Source: Acidobacteriota bacterium (GTDB lineage Bacteria; Acidobacteriota; Terriglobia; Terriglobales; Acidobacteriaceae). From it: a DNA stretch of 5,014 bases. The notes below the pieces were generated by a model, which was not told the origin of the DNA, did no database searches, and saw only the letters and a program-made list of their open reading frames with translations. Position numbers and translations under genes: made by a program. The stretch spans positions 1-5,014 of the forward strand of contig JAJXUS010000202.1 of assembly GCA_021782675.1 (NCBI GenBank). The letters run 5' to 3'. Shown one piece after another: positions 1-5,014 of the stretch. The stretch's first letter is position 1. The number at the start of each line of letters is the position of its first letter.

Positions 1-558
1 GCCCAACTGTTCACAGAGAACACGTTGTATCCGGTCGCCCTCATGTTGGCCGAGCGCAAGCATGTCTGGACGACGCTGCGGTTGTGGTCCATTGTGCTTC
101 CCAGCAATGTTCTGGGTGCGTTTCTATTTGCTTTGCTGGCGGCACGTTCGGGCGGCTTGCGTCCGGCCTCGACAGCAGCCATGGTCTCCGCCGGACTTGA
201 ACTGATCCACTCCACTCCCGGCCATACCTTCTGGAGCGCCGTCATTGCCGGATGGATCATCGCGCTGGTCGCATGGCTGGTGAGCGGCAGCCACTCGATT
301 ACCGGCTCCGTCATGCTCATCTGGCTGCTTACGTTCGTTGTGGGCATTGGCGGCTTTGCCCATTGCATCGCCAGCAGCGGCGAAATCTTCTCGGCCATGT
401 TGCTGCATCACGTCAGTCTCCTCGAATATTTCCGCTGGCTGGGAATCGCTGTCTCTGGAAATGTTCTGGGCGGCGTCGTGATCGTGACGTTGCTGGAGTA
501 CGGCCAGGTTAAGGGCGGCGAGTCCGAGGACGATCATCGCGTCGGCTTCCATCGGTAG
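1..558 (+). CDS. Formate/nitrite transporter (FNT) family protein, 5'-truncated by the window edge
   Basis: This is a pentameric-channel type inner-membrane protein that moves small monovalent anions such as formate or nitrite. The frame is open from base 1 and gives 185 residues, so the upstream TTG/ATG codons are not the true start. The family is usually about 270-300 residues, so roughly the first 90-110, with the first membrane helices, lie outside the window. The fragment begins AQLFTENT, matching the conserved FNT segment at the broken second helix. Hydrophobic segments lie near residues 28-48, 78-96, 105-124 and 146-167. FAHCIA holds the likely central pore histidine (His121), and GNVLGG followed by EYGQV is the typical C-terminal helix. 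The short charged tail (GGESEDDHR) is cytoplasmic in this family. The AQLFTENT/GSHSITGS style resembles the YfdC branch more than FocA, so the substrate is not settled. The dehydrogenase follows 59 bases later on the same strand. Confidence 0.85.
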   Translation, partial: AQLFTENTLYPVALMLAERKHVWTTLRLWSIVLPSNVLGAFLFALLAARSGGLRPASTAAMVSAGLELIHSTPGHTFWSAVIAGWIIALVAWLVSGSHSITGSVMLIWLLTFVVGIGGFAHCIASSGEIFSAMLLHHVSLLEYFRWLGIAVSGNVLGGVVIVTLLEYGQVKGGESEDDHRVGFHR

Positions 559-617
559 CCGGGCGACCCCGTGACCGTGCTATACAACCCCTATCGGTAA
601 TGGAGACGGGAAGCGCA

Positions 618-1394
618 GTGAATCCGAAAGGCATCGATGTCGCGGGGAAGGTTGCCGTGGTAATCGGCGGGACCTCTGGAATTGGCCGAGCGCTGGCGCT
701 TGGACTGGCCGAAGCTGGCGCCGACGTGGTAGCCACAGCCCGGCGCGAAGATCACGTTCGTCAAATTGCGGCGGAGATTCGCGCGCTCGGGCGCCGGTCG
801 CTGGAGATCCCAAGCGATGTCTCGGATCGCGCCTCGCTCGAGACCCTCCAGTCTGCAGTGCTGGCCGAATTCGGCCGGGTGGACATTCTGGTCAACTGCG
901 CCGGCATCACGCGCCGCACGCCGACGCTCGACCTTGACGAATCTTTATGGGAATCGATCCTCGACACCAATCTGACCGGAACGCTGCGCGCCTGCCAGAT
1001 ATTTGGCCGCCATATGGTGCAGCGGGGCTACGGCCGGATTATCAACATTGCATCGTTAACCAGCTTTGTCGGACTCTTTGAGGTGGCGGGCTACGCGGCC
1101 AGCAAAGCCGCCGTGGCCTCTCTGACCAAGTCGCTTGCGGTGGAGTGGGCCCGGCATGGGGTTTGCGTCAATGCCATTGCGCCGGGCGTCTTCCGCACGG
1201 CGTTGAATGCCGAGCTTCTCGACAGGACGGGGCGCGGCAAGGAATTCTTGCTACGCACGCCGATGGGCCGCTTCGGCCGGGTGGAAGAGCTGGTCGGCGC
1301 CGCGATTTTTCTGGCATCGGAGGCCGCTTCTTTTGTGACAGGAGAGATTCTGGTCGTGGACGGCGGTTTTCTGGCCAGCGGCGTCAACCAGTAG
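618..1394 (+). CDS. Classical SDR-family NAD(P)-dependent oxidoreductase (gluconate 5-dehydrogenase / FabG type)
   Basis: This is a cytosolic oxidoreductase of 258 residues, the usual length for a classical SDR. The Rossmann dinucleotide motif reads IGGTSGIG (residues 16-23), with Ile in place of the common Thr. NCAG follows at 93-96. The catalytic tetrad is complete: Asn118 (DTNLTG), Ser146 (NIAS), Tyr159 and Lys163 (YAASK). Arg42-Arg43 after the second strand suggests NADP(H), which is inference. The C-terminal part (PGVFRT, RTPMGRFG, EELVGAAIFLAS, SFVTGEILVVDGG) fits the gluconate 5-dehydrogenase/2-deoxygluconate 3-dehydrogenase subgroup, though FabG-type ketoreductases look similar, so the substrate is open. 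I chose GTG 618 because GGAG (602-605) and GGGAAG (608-613) precede it and it gives a normal N-terminus. ATG 600 is in frame (264 residues) but has no Shine-Dalgarno sequence. The gene may be read from the transporter's transcript. Its end overlaps the convergent VTT gene by 11 bases. Confidence 0.9.
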   Translation: MNPKGIDVAGKVAVVIGGTSGIGRALALGLAEAGADVVATARREDHVRQIAAEIRALGRRSLEIPSDVSDRASLETLQSAVLAEFGRVDILVNCAGITRRTPTLDLDESLWESILDTNLTGTLRACQIFGRHMVQRGYGRIINIASLTSFVGLFEVAGYAASKAAVASLTKSLAVEWARHGVCVNAIAPGVFRTALNAELLDRTGRGKEFLLRTPMGRFGRVEELVGAAIFLASEAASFVTGEILVVDGGFLASGVNQ

Positions 1395-2025
1395 CGTGCT
1401 GCTCGTTGGCTTGCGGCTTCGGCGCGCCGTCCGGTTTGGCGGAGCGCACCCAATGCACAATTGAAACCACGCTCGCCGCCAGGCACAACGCGATAAAGAC
1501 CACCATGCTCCAGAAAAACTCCGGAGTTTTCGCGATGCGCAGAACCGCCGGCCCGAACCGGATGGCCAGAAAGCCCAGAATCACAAAGCGCCCTGCCCGG
1601 CTAAAGAAATTGATCGTCGCCATCTTCCATAGCGGATAGCCGAGCGCACTGGCAGCGGCAATTGCCATGGTGAACGGAAACGGCGGGGGCGCCAGCCCGC
1701 CGACCGCGACCGCCAGTCCAGCCCGCTGCCCAAGATGTTTTTTCAGCCGCTCAAACTTGTTGTTGCCGGCGACTTTGCGGATTCCCTCCTCGCCAAACTT
1801 GCGGGACACTGCGCCCAAAAACAGTGCGCCGACCGTAGAGCCGACGGCTGCCGAGAGAACGTACCACGGAAATCCGTGGGGGTGACGCGCCACCAGGCCC
1901 ACCACCAGAAGATCGTTGCCAAAGGGAAGCACCAGAAAAGAGGAGTCCAGAATGCCCATAAGGAATGGGCCAAGATACCCGACATGAAACAAGAACAGCA
2001 GGACAGGGCGGAACGCCTTTTTCAT
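1384..2025 (-). CDS. VTT-domain (DedA/SNARE-associated-like) inner-membrane protein
   Basis: This is a polytopic membrane protein of 213 residues. The VTT/DedA superfamily is linked to lipid scrambling or flipping, including undecaprenyl-phosphate recycling in some members; the role of this one is unknown. Hydrophobic segments lie near residues 7-25, 28-48, 54-73, 103-127 (with the LAPPPFPFT re-entrant-like motif), 137-157 and 170-190. ISRKFG-like VSRKFGEEG (73-82) and INFFSRAGRF (138-147) sit where DedA proteins carry conserved basic residues. The C-terminal tail is short and polar. The start is ATG at 2023-2025, directly before the first hydrophobic segment. An in-frame GTG at 2089-2091 would add 22 residues of non-hydrophobic sequence and is less likely. 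No strong Shine-Dalgarno sequence precedes either start. The gene diverges from accA and its 3' end overlaps the dehydrogenase gene. The family call is firm; the exact DedA subfamily is not. Confidence 0.85.
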   Translation of the reverse strand: MKKAFRPVLLFLFHVGYLGPFLMGILDSSFLVLPFGNDLLVVGLVARHPHGFPWYVLSAAVGSTVGALFLGAVSRKFGEEGIRKVAGNNKFERLKKHLGQRAGLAVAVGGLAPPPFPFTMAIAAASALGYPLWKMATINFFSRAGRFVILGFLAIRFGPAVLRIAKTPEFFWSMVVFIALCLAASVVSIVHWVRSAKPDGAPKPQANEQHATG

Positions 2026-2121
2026 TCGTGGCTCAGTTCTCGCGGGCGGTTTCGCCGCGCGGCACTGTATGAGATTCACCCCCGGGGACACTGGCTGTAT
2101 ACCCGGTCATTCTTCGCCTTG

Positions 2122-2140
2122 GTTGTGCCGCGGCACTAAC
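2122..2140. promoter_or_regulatory. Candidate operator: 12-base perfect palindrome with near-perfect 19-base extension
   Basis: Bases 2125-2136 (GTGCCGCGGCAC) are a perfect palindrome. The flanks GTT (2122-2124) and AAC (2138-2140) are also complementary, with a single extra T at 2137. The element covers the candidate -35 box and most of the spacer of the accA promoter, where a repressor dimer would block polymerase. The operator role is inferred from position and symmetry only; the regulator is unknown. As RNA it would be a hairpin without a usable loop, which favours a DNA site. Confidence 0.35.
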
Positions 2141-2151
2141 GTGGCTAGAAT
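2123..2151 (+). promoter_or_regulatory. Candidate sigma-70-type promoter for accA
   Basis: TTGTGC (2123-2128) could be a -35 box and TAGAAT (2146-2151, five of six consensus positions) a -10 box, with 17 bases between them. Transcription would start near 2158-2159, only 7-8 bases before the accA ATG, and no Shine-Dalgarno sequence lies between. The -35 box matches only at TTG, so this is a moderate prediction. Confidence 0.4.
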
Positions 2152-2165
2152 CGTGGTTTAACGAT

Positions 2166-3014
2166 ATGGCGGACACTCAGGCAGCGAAGCCGGCAGAAAC
2201 TCCGGCATCACCGACCGAAGCGTGGCGGAAAACCGAATTGGCGCGTCACCCGAAGCGTCCGTATCCCATGGACTTCATTGAGGCCCTATTCACGGAGTTC
2301 AGTGAAATTCACGGCGATCGTGCCTTTGGGGACGACGCTGCGATGATCTGCGGGATGGCGCGCTTTAACGAGGAGCAGGTACTCGTCGTTGCCAACGTGA
2401 AAGGCCGCACCACCAAAGAAAAGGTGCGCCGTAACTTTGGCATGCCGAACCCGGAAGGGTACCGCAAGGCGCTGCGCGCGATGAAGATTGCGGCGAAGTT
2501 CGGGCGGCCGATTCTCACCTTTATCGATCTGACGGGCGCCAACCCGGGTCTGGGAGCGGAAGAGCGCGGCCAGGCCGAAGCCATTGCGCGCAACCTGCGC
2601 GAGATGGCCCGCCTGCCGGTTCCGGTGATTGCGACGATTACCGGCGAAGGTGGCTCTGGCGGTGCGCTGGCGCTGGCCGTTGCCGACCGCGTGCTAATGC
2701 TGGAAAACGCTGTCTACTCGGTCATTTCGCCGGAGGCCTGCGCCTCCATCATGTGGCGCGACGCCAGCAAGCGCGAGCTGGCCGCAGAGGCACTGCAAAC
2801 CAGCGCCGAGCACGTCCTGCGCCTCGGCTGTGCGGATGCCATTGTTCCTGAGCCGCCCGGTGGCGCGCAGGAAGATACCAACCAGGCAGCGGAGCTGCTG
2901 CGCACGGCGCTGACGCAGCATTTGCGGGAAGTTCAGGAAATTCCTGCGGCAGATTTGGTGCCCAGACGCCTGGCGCGCTTTCGCCAGATTGCCCGTTTCT
3001 ACACTGAATCCTGA
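2166..3014 (+). CDS. accA: Acetyl-CoA carboxylase carboxyltransferase, alpha subunit
   Basis: AccA pairs with AccD to move the carboxyl group from carboxybiotin on the biotin carrier protein to acetyl-CoA, giving malonyl-CoA, the first committed step of fatty acid synthesis in the cytosol. The 282 residues hold the crotonase-fold carboxyltransferase domain. Visible family landmarks are RPYPMDFIEALF (31-42), HGDRAFGDD (49-57), RRNFGMPNPEGYRKALR (88-104), GAEERGQAEAIARNLREM (130-147), GEGGSGGAL (160-168) and YSVISPEACA (184-193). The protein is about 35 residues shorter than E. coli AccA (319), mainly at the N-terminal helix. Two conserved motifs are altered: the usual DTPGAYPG is DLTGANPG (121-128) and the usual SPEGCA is SPEACA. 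ATG 2166 is the first good start but has no Shine-Dalgarno sequence; Met35 lies inside a conserved motif and is too late. No accD is in the window. The CPBP gene follows 31 bases later. Confidence 0.93.
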   Translation: MADTQAAKPAETPASPTEAWRKTELARHPKRPYPMDFIEALFTEFSEIHGDRAFGDDAAMICGMARFNEEQVLVVANVKGRTTKEKVRRNFGMPNPEGYRKALRAMKIAAKFGRPILTFIDLTGANPGLGAEERGQAEAIARNLREMARLPVPVIATITGEGGSGGALALAVADRVLMLENAVYSVISPEACASIMWRDASKRELAAEALQTSAEHVLRLGCADAIVPEPPGGAQEDTNQAAELLRTALTQHLREVQEIPAADLVPRRLARFRQIARFYTES

Positions 3015-3019
3015 AGAGG

Positions 3020-3035
3020 GGCGGCAGCGGCCGCC
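3020..3035 (+). other. Intercistronic GC hairpin between accA and the CPBP gene
   Basis: GGCGGC (3020-3025) and GCCGCC (3030-3035) form a perfect six-pair GC stem with a four-base AGCG loop, starting five bases after the accA stop. No T-run follows, so it is not a standard intrinsic terminator. It may protect the accA 3' end or lower expression of the next gene; both are inference. Confidence 0.4.
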
Positions 3036-3045
3036 AGAGTCTCCG

Positions 3046-3993
3046 ATGTCCGCGACCGCCACGCAAATTCCGCCTGAGTTCCCGGGCGGCGCCCGGCCAG
3101 CTTCGCCGCCGCCGCATCGTCATCGCACCGCCCTGCTGCGCAGCATCGCCGCTTTGCTGTGGACGCTGCTGGCTTTTCTGATTGCCGAACGCGCGGCGCG
3201 AGGCTTCAGCCACGGCGACATGCTGCCGCTGCTGCGCAATCTGTTTAACGTTTTCCTGCTCCTGCTGGGCTTCAGCTATATGGAGGTGGCCTGGGAGCGT
3301 TCCTCGCATCCGCTGACGGCCACTGGCTTTCCGCGCGGCGCGGAAGGGGCGCGGCAGTTCGGCTGGGGTCTTGCCATCGGGTGGGCGGTGATCGTGGGCG
3401 TCATGCTGATGAACGCAGCGTTCGGTCAGGTTTTCGTCCAGTTTTCCGCCGCTGCGCCATTCTGGGGCAAGCTGCTTCGGGAACTCTCCGTTCTTGGGAC
3501 TGAGGCGCTGATGCTGGAGATTGCCTTCCGCGGATACGCGTTCAAGAAGCTGGCGCAGGCAGTCAGCGGTTTTGGCGCAACGCTGCTGGCGGGCGTGGGC
3601 TTCGCGCTTTTGCGGCTACATACGCCGGGCGCGACGCCTATCGCTGTCTGGATCAGCGGCGTAGCAGCCATCGTGCTGTCCATTGCTCGCCTGCGCACCG
3701 GCGGGCTGTGGATGCCGTGGGGGCTGCACGCTGGATGGCTGGTCAGCATCGCGCTGCTCTTCGGGCAGCCGCTGGCCGGTCACCGCAGCGCTTCTGCGGT
3801 CATTCACACGTCGGTCAATGCGCCCTTGTGGATCTCCGGTGGGGAGTATGGGCCGGAGGGCAGCCTGGTGGCGCTTCTGCTGCTGGGTGTGGCGCTTTAT
3901 TTTGTACTGCGGATTCGTCGGTCGATCGCGGCCACGCCGCAGCCATTCTCCCCGGTCGCCCCGCAGGTACCGCCCGACGCTGATATAAACTAG
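3046..3993 (+). CDS. CPBP-type (CAAX protease/bacteriocin-processing fold) membrane protein with replaced active-site residues
   Basis: This is an integral membrane protein of 315 residues with a polar, Pro-rich N-terminus. Hydrophobic segments lie near 28-51, 59-81, 105-127, 148-160, 176-189, 199-216, 226-240 and 273-290. The fold family (ABI/CPBP, Rce1-like) is recognised from EIAFRGYAF (158-166), GFALLRLHTPGAT (185-197), GGLWMPWGLHAGW (219-231) and the late GGEYGPEGS (265-273). Active members have EExxxR, then FxxxH, then HxxxN/D. Here the first reads Leu157-Glu158 and keeps Arg162. The second has Arg190 at the His position, with a His two residues later (192). The third keeps His228 but has Leu232 in place of Asn/Asp. 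Loss of several metal or catalytic ligands suggests a non-proteolytic role. I chose ATG 3046; a TTG at 2989 would overlap accA and is unlikely. No strong ribosome binding site is visible. The gene probably shares the accA transcript. Confidence 0.75.
   Translation: MSATATQIPPEFPGGARPASPPPHRHRTALLRSIAALLWTLLAFLIAERAARGFSHGDMLPLLRNLFNVFLLLLGFSYMEVAWERSSHPLTATGFPRGAEGARQFGWGLAIGWAVIVGVMLMNAAFGQVFVQFSAAAPFWGKLLRELSVLGTEALMLEIAFRGYAFKKLAQAVSGFGATLLAGVGFALLRLHTPGATPIAVWISGVAAIVLSIARLRTGGLWMPWGLHAGWLVSIALLFGQPLAGHRSASAVIHTSVNAPLWISGGEYGPEGSLVALLLLGVALYFVLRIRRSIAATPQPFSPVAPQVPPDADIN
3981..3989 (+). promoter_or_regulatory. Candidate extended -10 promoter for the zinc-ribbon gene
   Basis: TGATATAAA has the TGn extension followed by TATAAA, five of six consensus positions, in an AT-rich patch within GC-rich DNA at the end of the CPBP gene. 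No convincing -35 box lies 17 bases upstream, which extended -10 promoters tolerate. Transcription would start near 3996 and leave a leader of about 106 bases before the zinc-ribbon ATG at 4102. Confidence 0.35.
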
Positions 3994-4005
3994 CGGAAAC
4001 AGCGA

Positions 4006-4051
4006 TTCGCGCGAAACGGTCTGACGGGTCAGACGGTCCGGAGCGATCCGG
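4006..4051 (+). repeat. Three consecutive inverted repeats in the leader of the zinc-ribbon gene
   Basis: Within 46 bases there is a perfect 10-base palindrome (4006-4015, TTCGCGCGAA). A stem of six pairs with a CGGG loop follows (GTCTGA 4019-4024 with TCAGAC 4029-4034). The third is a stem of five pairs with a GCGA loop (CCGGA 4038-4042 with TCCGG 4047-4051), and GCGA is a GNRA-type tetraloop. None is followed by a T-run, so a standard intrinsic terminator for the CPBP gene is not supported. The tetraloops favour an RNA structure over a DNA-only site. Confidence 0.45.
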
Positions 4052-4101
4052 CAGGAACGTGTGCGGCAGAACGCGCGCTGATGGAAAGGTAAAAGAGAAA
4101 A

Positions 4102-4281
4102 ATGGCCAAGATTGCCAAGACCGGCGACCGGAAAAAAGAGATGGACACGACCAAGAGCACGGATTGCCCGAAGTGCTCCAAGCCGACGCGCATTGTGAAG
4201 CGCGTCAAGGATCGCGAACGCGGCACACCGGGCGGGGTGTACATCTCCTGCTCGGCTTGCGACTTCTTCGAGAAACTCTGA
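4102..4281 (+). CDS. Small CxxC-CxxC zinc-ribbon protein, 59 residues
   Basis: The predicted protein has a basic N-terminus (MAKIAKTGDRKKE) followed by Cys22-Pro-Lys-Cys25 and Cys50-Ser-Ala-Cys53, two knuckles 24 residues apart that should bind one zinc ion. The second half (GGVYISCSACDFFEKL) resembles the C4 zinc ribbons of topoisomerase I C-terminal repeats, where G-x-[FY]-x-x-C precedes the second Cys pair. Binding to nucleic acid is therefore possible but not shown. ATG 4102 is the first possible start, because a TAA at 4090-4092 lies in frame just upstream. A purine-rich AAAGG and AAGAG stretch (4085-4097) can serve as ribosome binding site. Codon use resembles the neighbours. It ends 90 bases before the end of the convergent pyrF. 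The function is unknown. Confidence 0.75.
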   Translation: MAKIAKTGDRKKEMDTTKSTDCPKCSKPTRIVKRVKDRERGTPGGVYISCSACDFFEKL

Positions 4282-4338
4282 CCCGAGGCGGTCCCGGGAG
4301 AGAGTCTTCCTTGCAGGCATCGGCCCGCGCCGCTTTGC

Positions 4339-4358
4339 GACGTGGGCTTTTGCACGTC
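4339..4358. terminator. Possible bidirectional hairpin between convergent zinc-ribbon gene and pyrF
   Basis: GACGTG (4339-4344) and CACGTC (4353-4358) form a six-pair stem with an eight-base loop, in the 90-base gap (4282-4371) where both genes must end. No T-run follows on either strand, so a factor-independent terminator is only weakly supported. Nothing else in this gap looks like a gene or promoter. Confidence 0.25.
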
Positions 4359-4371
4359 CGGGAGAAGAGGT

Positions 4372-5014
4372 TTAGCGGGGTTCGAGCGCGCTGCGGATCT
4401 CTGCGAGGATTGCCTGAGCGGCGGTCGCCGGACTCGGCGCAGCCGTGATCGGACGGCCGACCACCAGCATATCGGCGCCGGCGGTCATGGCCGCGGCGGG
4501 AGTCGCGGCGCGCTTCTGATCGCCCGCCAAAGCGCCTGCAGGCCGGATACCCGGTGTAACCAAAAATGCCTGCCTGCCAAACTGTCCGCGTAACGTGGCT
4601 GCCTCCTGCGGCGAGCAGACCAGCCCGGAGATTCCGGAAGCCATGGCCAGCCCGGCCAGGCGCTTCACCTGATCCTGCGGGTCGGCTTCGACCCCGGTTG
4701 CGTGAAGTTGCTCCGCATCCATGCTGGTCAATACGGTGACGGCCAGCAGCCGCGGCGGGTTGGGTAACGCGGCGGCCGCGGCGGCCGCGGCGGCCAACAT
4801 CTCCGGACCGCCGGAGGCATGCACGGTCAACAGACTCGCTCCCAGGGATCCGGCGGAGCGTACCGCGCCGGCCACGGTGTTCGGAATGTCGTGGAATTTC
4901 AGGTCAAGGAAGACTGAAAAGCCGGCCTTCGTCAGGTCGTGGACGACGGCTTCGCCTGCGGCAAGATACAGCTCCAGACCGACCTTGACCCAGCGGCAGA
5001 CGCCCGTGAGTGCG
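4372..5014 (-). CDS. pyrF: Orotidine 5'-phosphate decarboxylase, N-terminus beyond the right edge
   Basis: PyrF decarboxylates OMP to UMP, the last step of de novo pyrimidine synthesis, as a cytosolic TIM-barrel dimer. Reading leftwards from the edge, 213 residues are visible, ending in TAA at 4372-4374. The family is usually about 230-245 residues, so some 15-30 N-terminal residues and the start codon are missing. A GTG at 4873-4875 is internal and not a start, because the conserved motifs continue upstream of it. In fragment numbering, WVKVGLELY (8-16) is followed by FLDLKFHDIPNTV (35-47) with the catalytic Asp37, Lys39 and Asp42. The phosphate-binding TPGIRPAG (153-160) and VGRPIT (185-190) are intact. 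AVTVLTSM (91-98) is also typical. A run of nine alanines (74-82), encoded by a 9-base triplication, replaces the usual mixed helix after SGGPEML. All catalytic residues are present, so the enzyme should be active. Confidence 0.95.
   Translation of the reverse strand, partial: ALTGVCRWVKVGLELYLAAGEAVVHDLTKAGFSVFLDLKFHDIPNTVAGAVRSAGSLGASLLTVHASGGPEMLAAAAAAAAALPNPPRLLAVTVLTSMDAEQLHATGVEADPQDQVKRLAGLAMASGISGLVCSPQEAATLRGQFGRQAFLVTPGIRPAGALAGDQKRAATPAAAMTAGADMLVVGRPITAAPSPATAAQAILAEIRSALEPR
4769..4795. repeat. Three perfect tandem copies of a 9-base unit inside pyrF
   Basis: GCGGCGGCC occurs three times without change or gap. On the coding strand it reads as GCC GCC GCG codons and gives nine consecutive alanines. 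The unit length is a multiple of three, so gain or loss of a copy would keep the frame. Two GCGGCCGC octamers arise at the copy junctions. Confidence 0.9.

Noticed and set aside
124..552. Long minus-strand open frame opposite the FNT transporter gene
   Set aside because: The product is low-complexity and unlike any family I know, while the plus strand encodes clear FNT motifs. It is a codon-bias shadow.
581..586. TATACA as a -10 box for the dehydrogenase gene
   Set aside because: No -35 box at suitable distance; the nearest candidate (TTCCAT, 547-552) would need a 28-base spacer.
2026..2091. Longer VTT protein starting at GTG 2089-2091
   Set aside because: The 22 extra residues are not typical of the family N-terminus and have no ribosome binding site; ATG 2025 lies right before the first membrane segment.
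2096..2101. TATACA on the minus strand as a -10 box for the VTT gene
   Set aside because: The hexamer 17 bases upstream has no resemblance to a -35 box and there is no TGn extension, so support is too weak.
1735..2139. Plus-strand open frame opposite the VTT gene reaching into the accA control region
   Set aside because: It lacks hydrophobic or motif structure and conflicts with the well-supported VTT protein on the other strand.
3082..3096. CCGGGC/GCCCGG inverted repeat early in the CPBP gene
   Set aside because: It lies inside coding sequence for a Pro-Gly-Gly-Ala-Arg-Pro stretch and is expected by chance in such GC-rich codons.
3616..4320. 234-codon minus-strand open frame spanning the CPBP end, leader and zinc-ribbon gene
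   Set aside because: It is Arg/His-rich with no recognisable domain and runs antisense to two better supported genes; high GC makes such frames common.
4772..4788. Two GCGGCCGC (NotI) octamers as a cloning or vector junction
   Set aside because: They arise from the 9-base tandem repeat within an uninterrupted pyrF frame, with normal sequence on both sides.

Overview
The window looks like ordinary chromosome of a GC-rich Gram-negative-type bacterium, most likely an acidobacterium or close relative. This rests on remembered family resemblance (the VTT protein with its PPPFPFT motif, the SDR ending in DGGFLASGVNQ, and a CPBP protein with a late GPEGS motif), not on a database search. There is no mobile element, CRISPR array, rRNA or tRNA. 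Gene density is high, and five of the seven genes are housekeeping or generic membrane/metabolic types.

Layout, left to right: (1) the C-terminal two thirds of a formate/nitrite-family transporter (+), whose 5' end lies outside the window. (2) A classical short-chain dehydrogenase of the gluconate 5-dehydrogenase/FabG type (+), 59 bases downstream and possibly co-transcribed. (3) A VTT/DedA-like membrane protein (-), convergent with the dehydrogenase and overlapping its end by 11 bases. (4) A divergent control region of about 140 bases with a candidate promoter and a strong palindrome just ahead of (5) accA (+), the acetyl-CoA carboxylase carboxyltransferase alpha subunit. (6) A CPBP-type membrane protein (+), probably in the accA transcript, in which several predicted active-site residues are replaced. 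(7) An extended -10-like element and three consecutive inverted repeats, leading into a 59-residue zinc-ribbon protein (+) too short for usual ORF cut-offs. (8) pyrF (-), orotidine 5'-phosphate decarboxylase, convergent with the zinc-ribbon gene and cut off at the right edge before its start codon; it carries a perfect 27-base in-frame triplication.

Together the genes cover anion transport, sugar-acid or ketoacyl reduction, the first committed step of fatty acid synthesis, and the last step of UMP synthesis. Nothing ties them into one pathway. The points most worth a second look are the apparently inactive CPBP protein next to accA, the altered DTPGAYPG-type motif in AccA, the palindrome over the accA promoter, and the structured leader of the zinc-ribbon gene. 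I did not find a clear novel multi-gene system.
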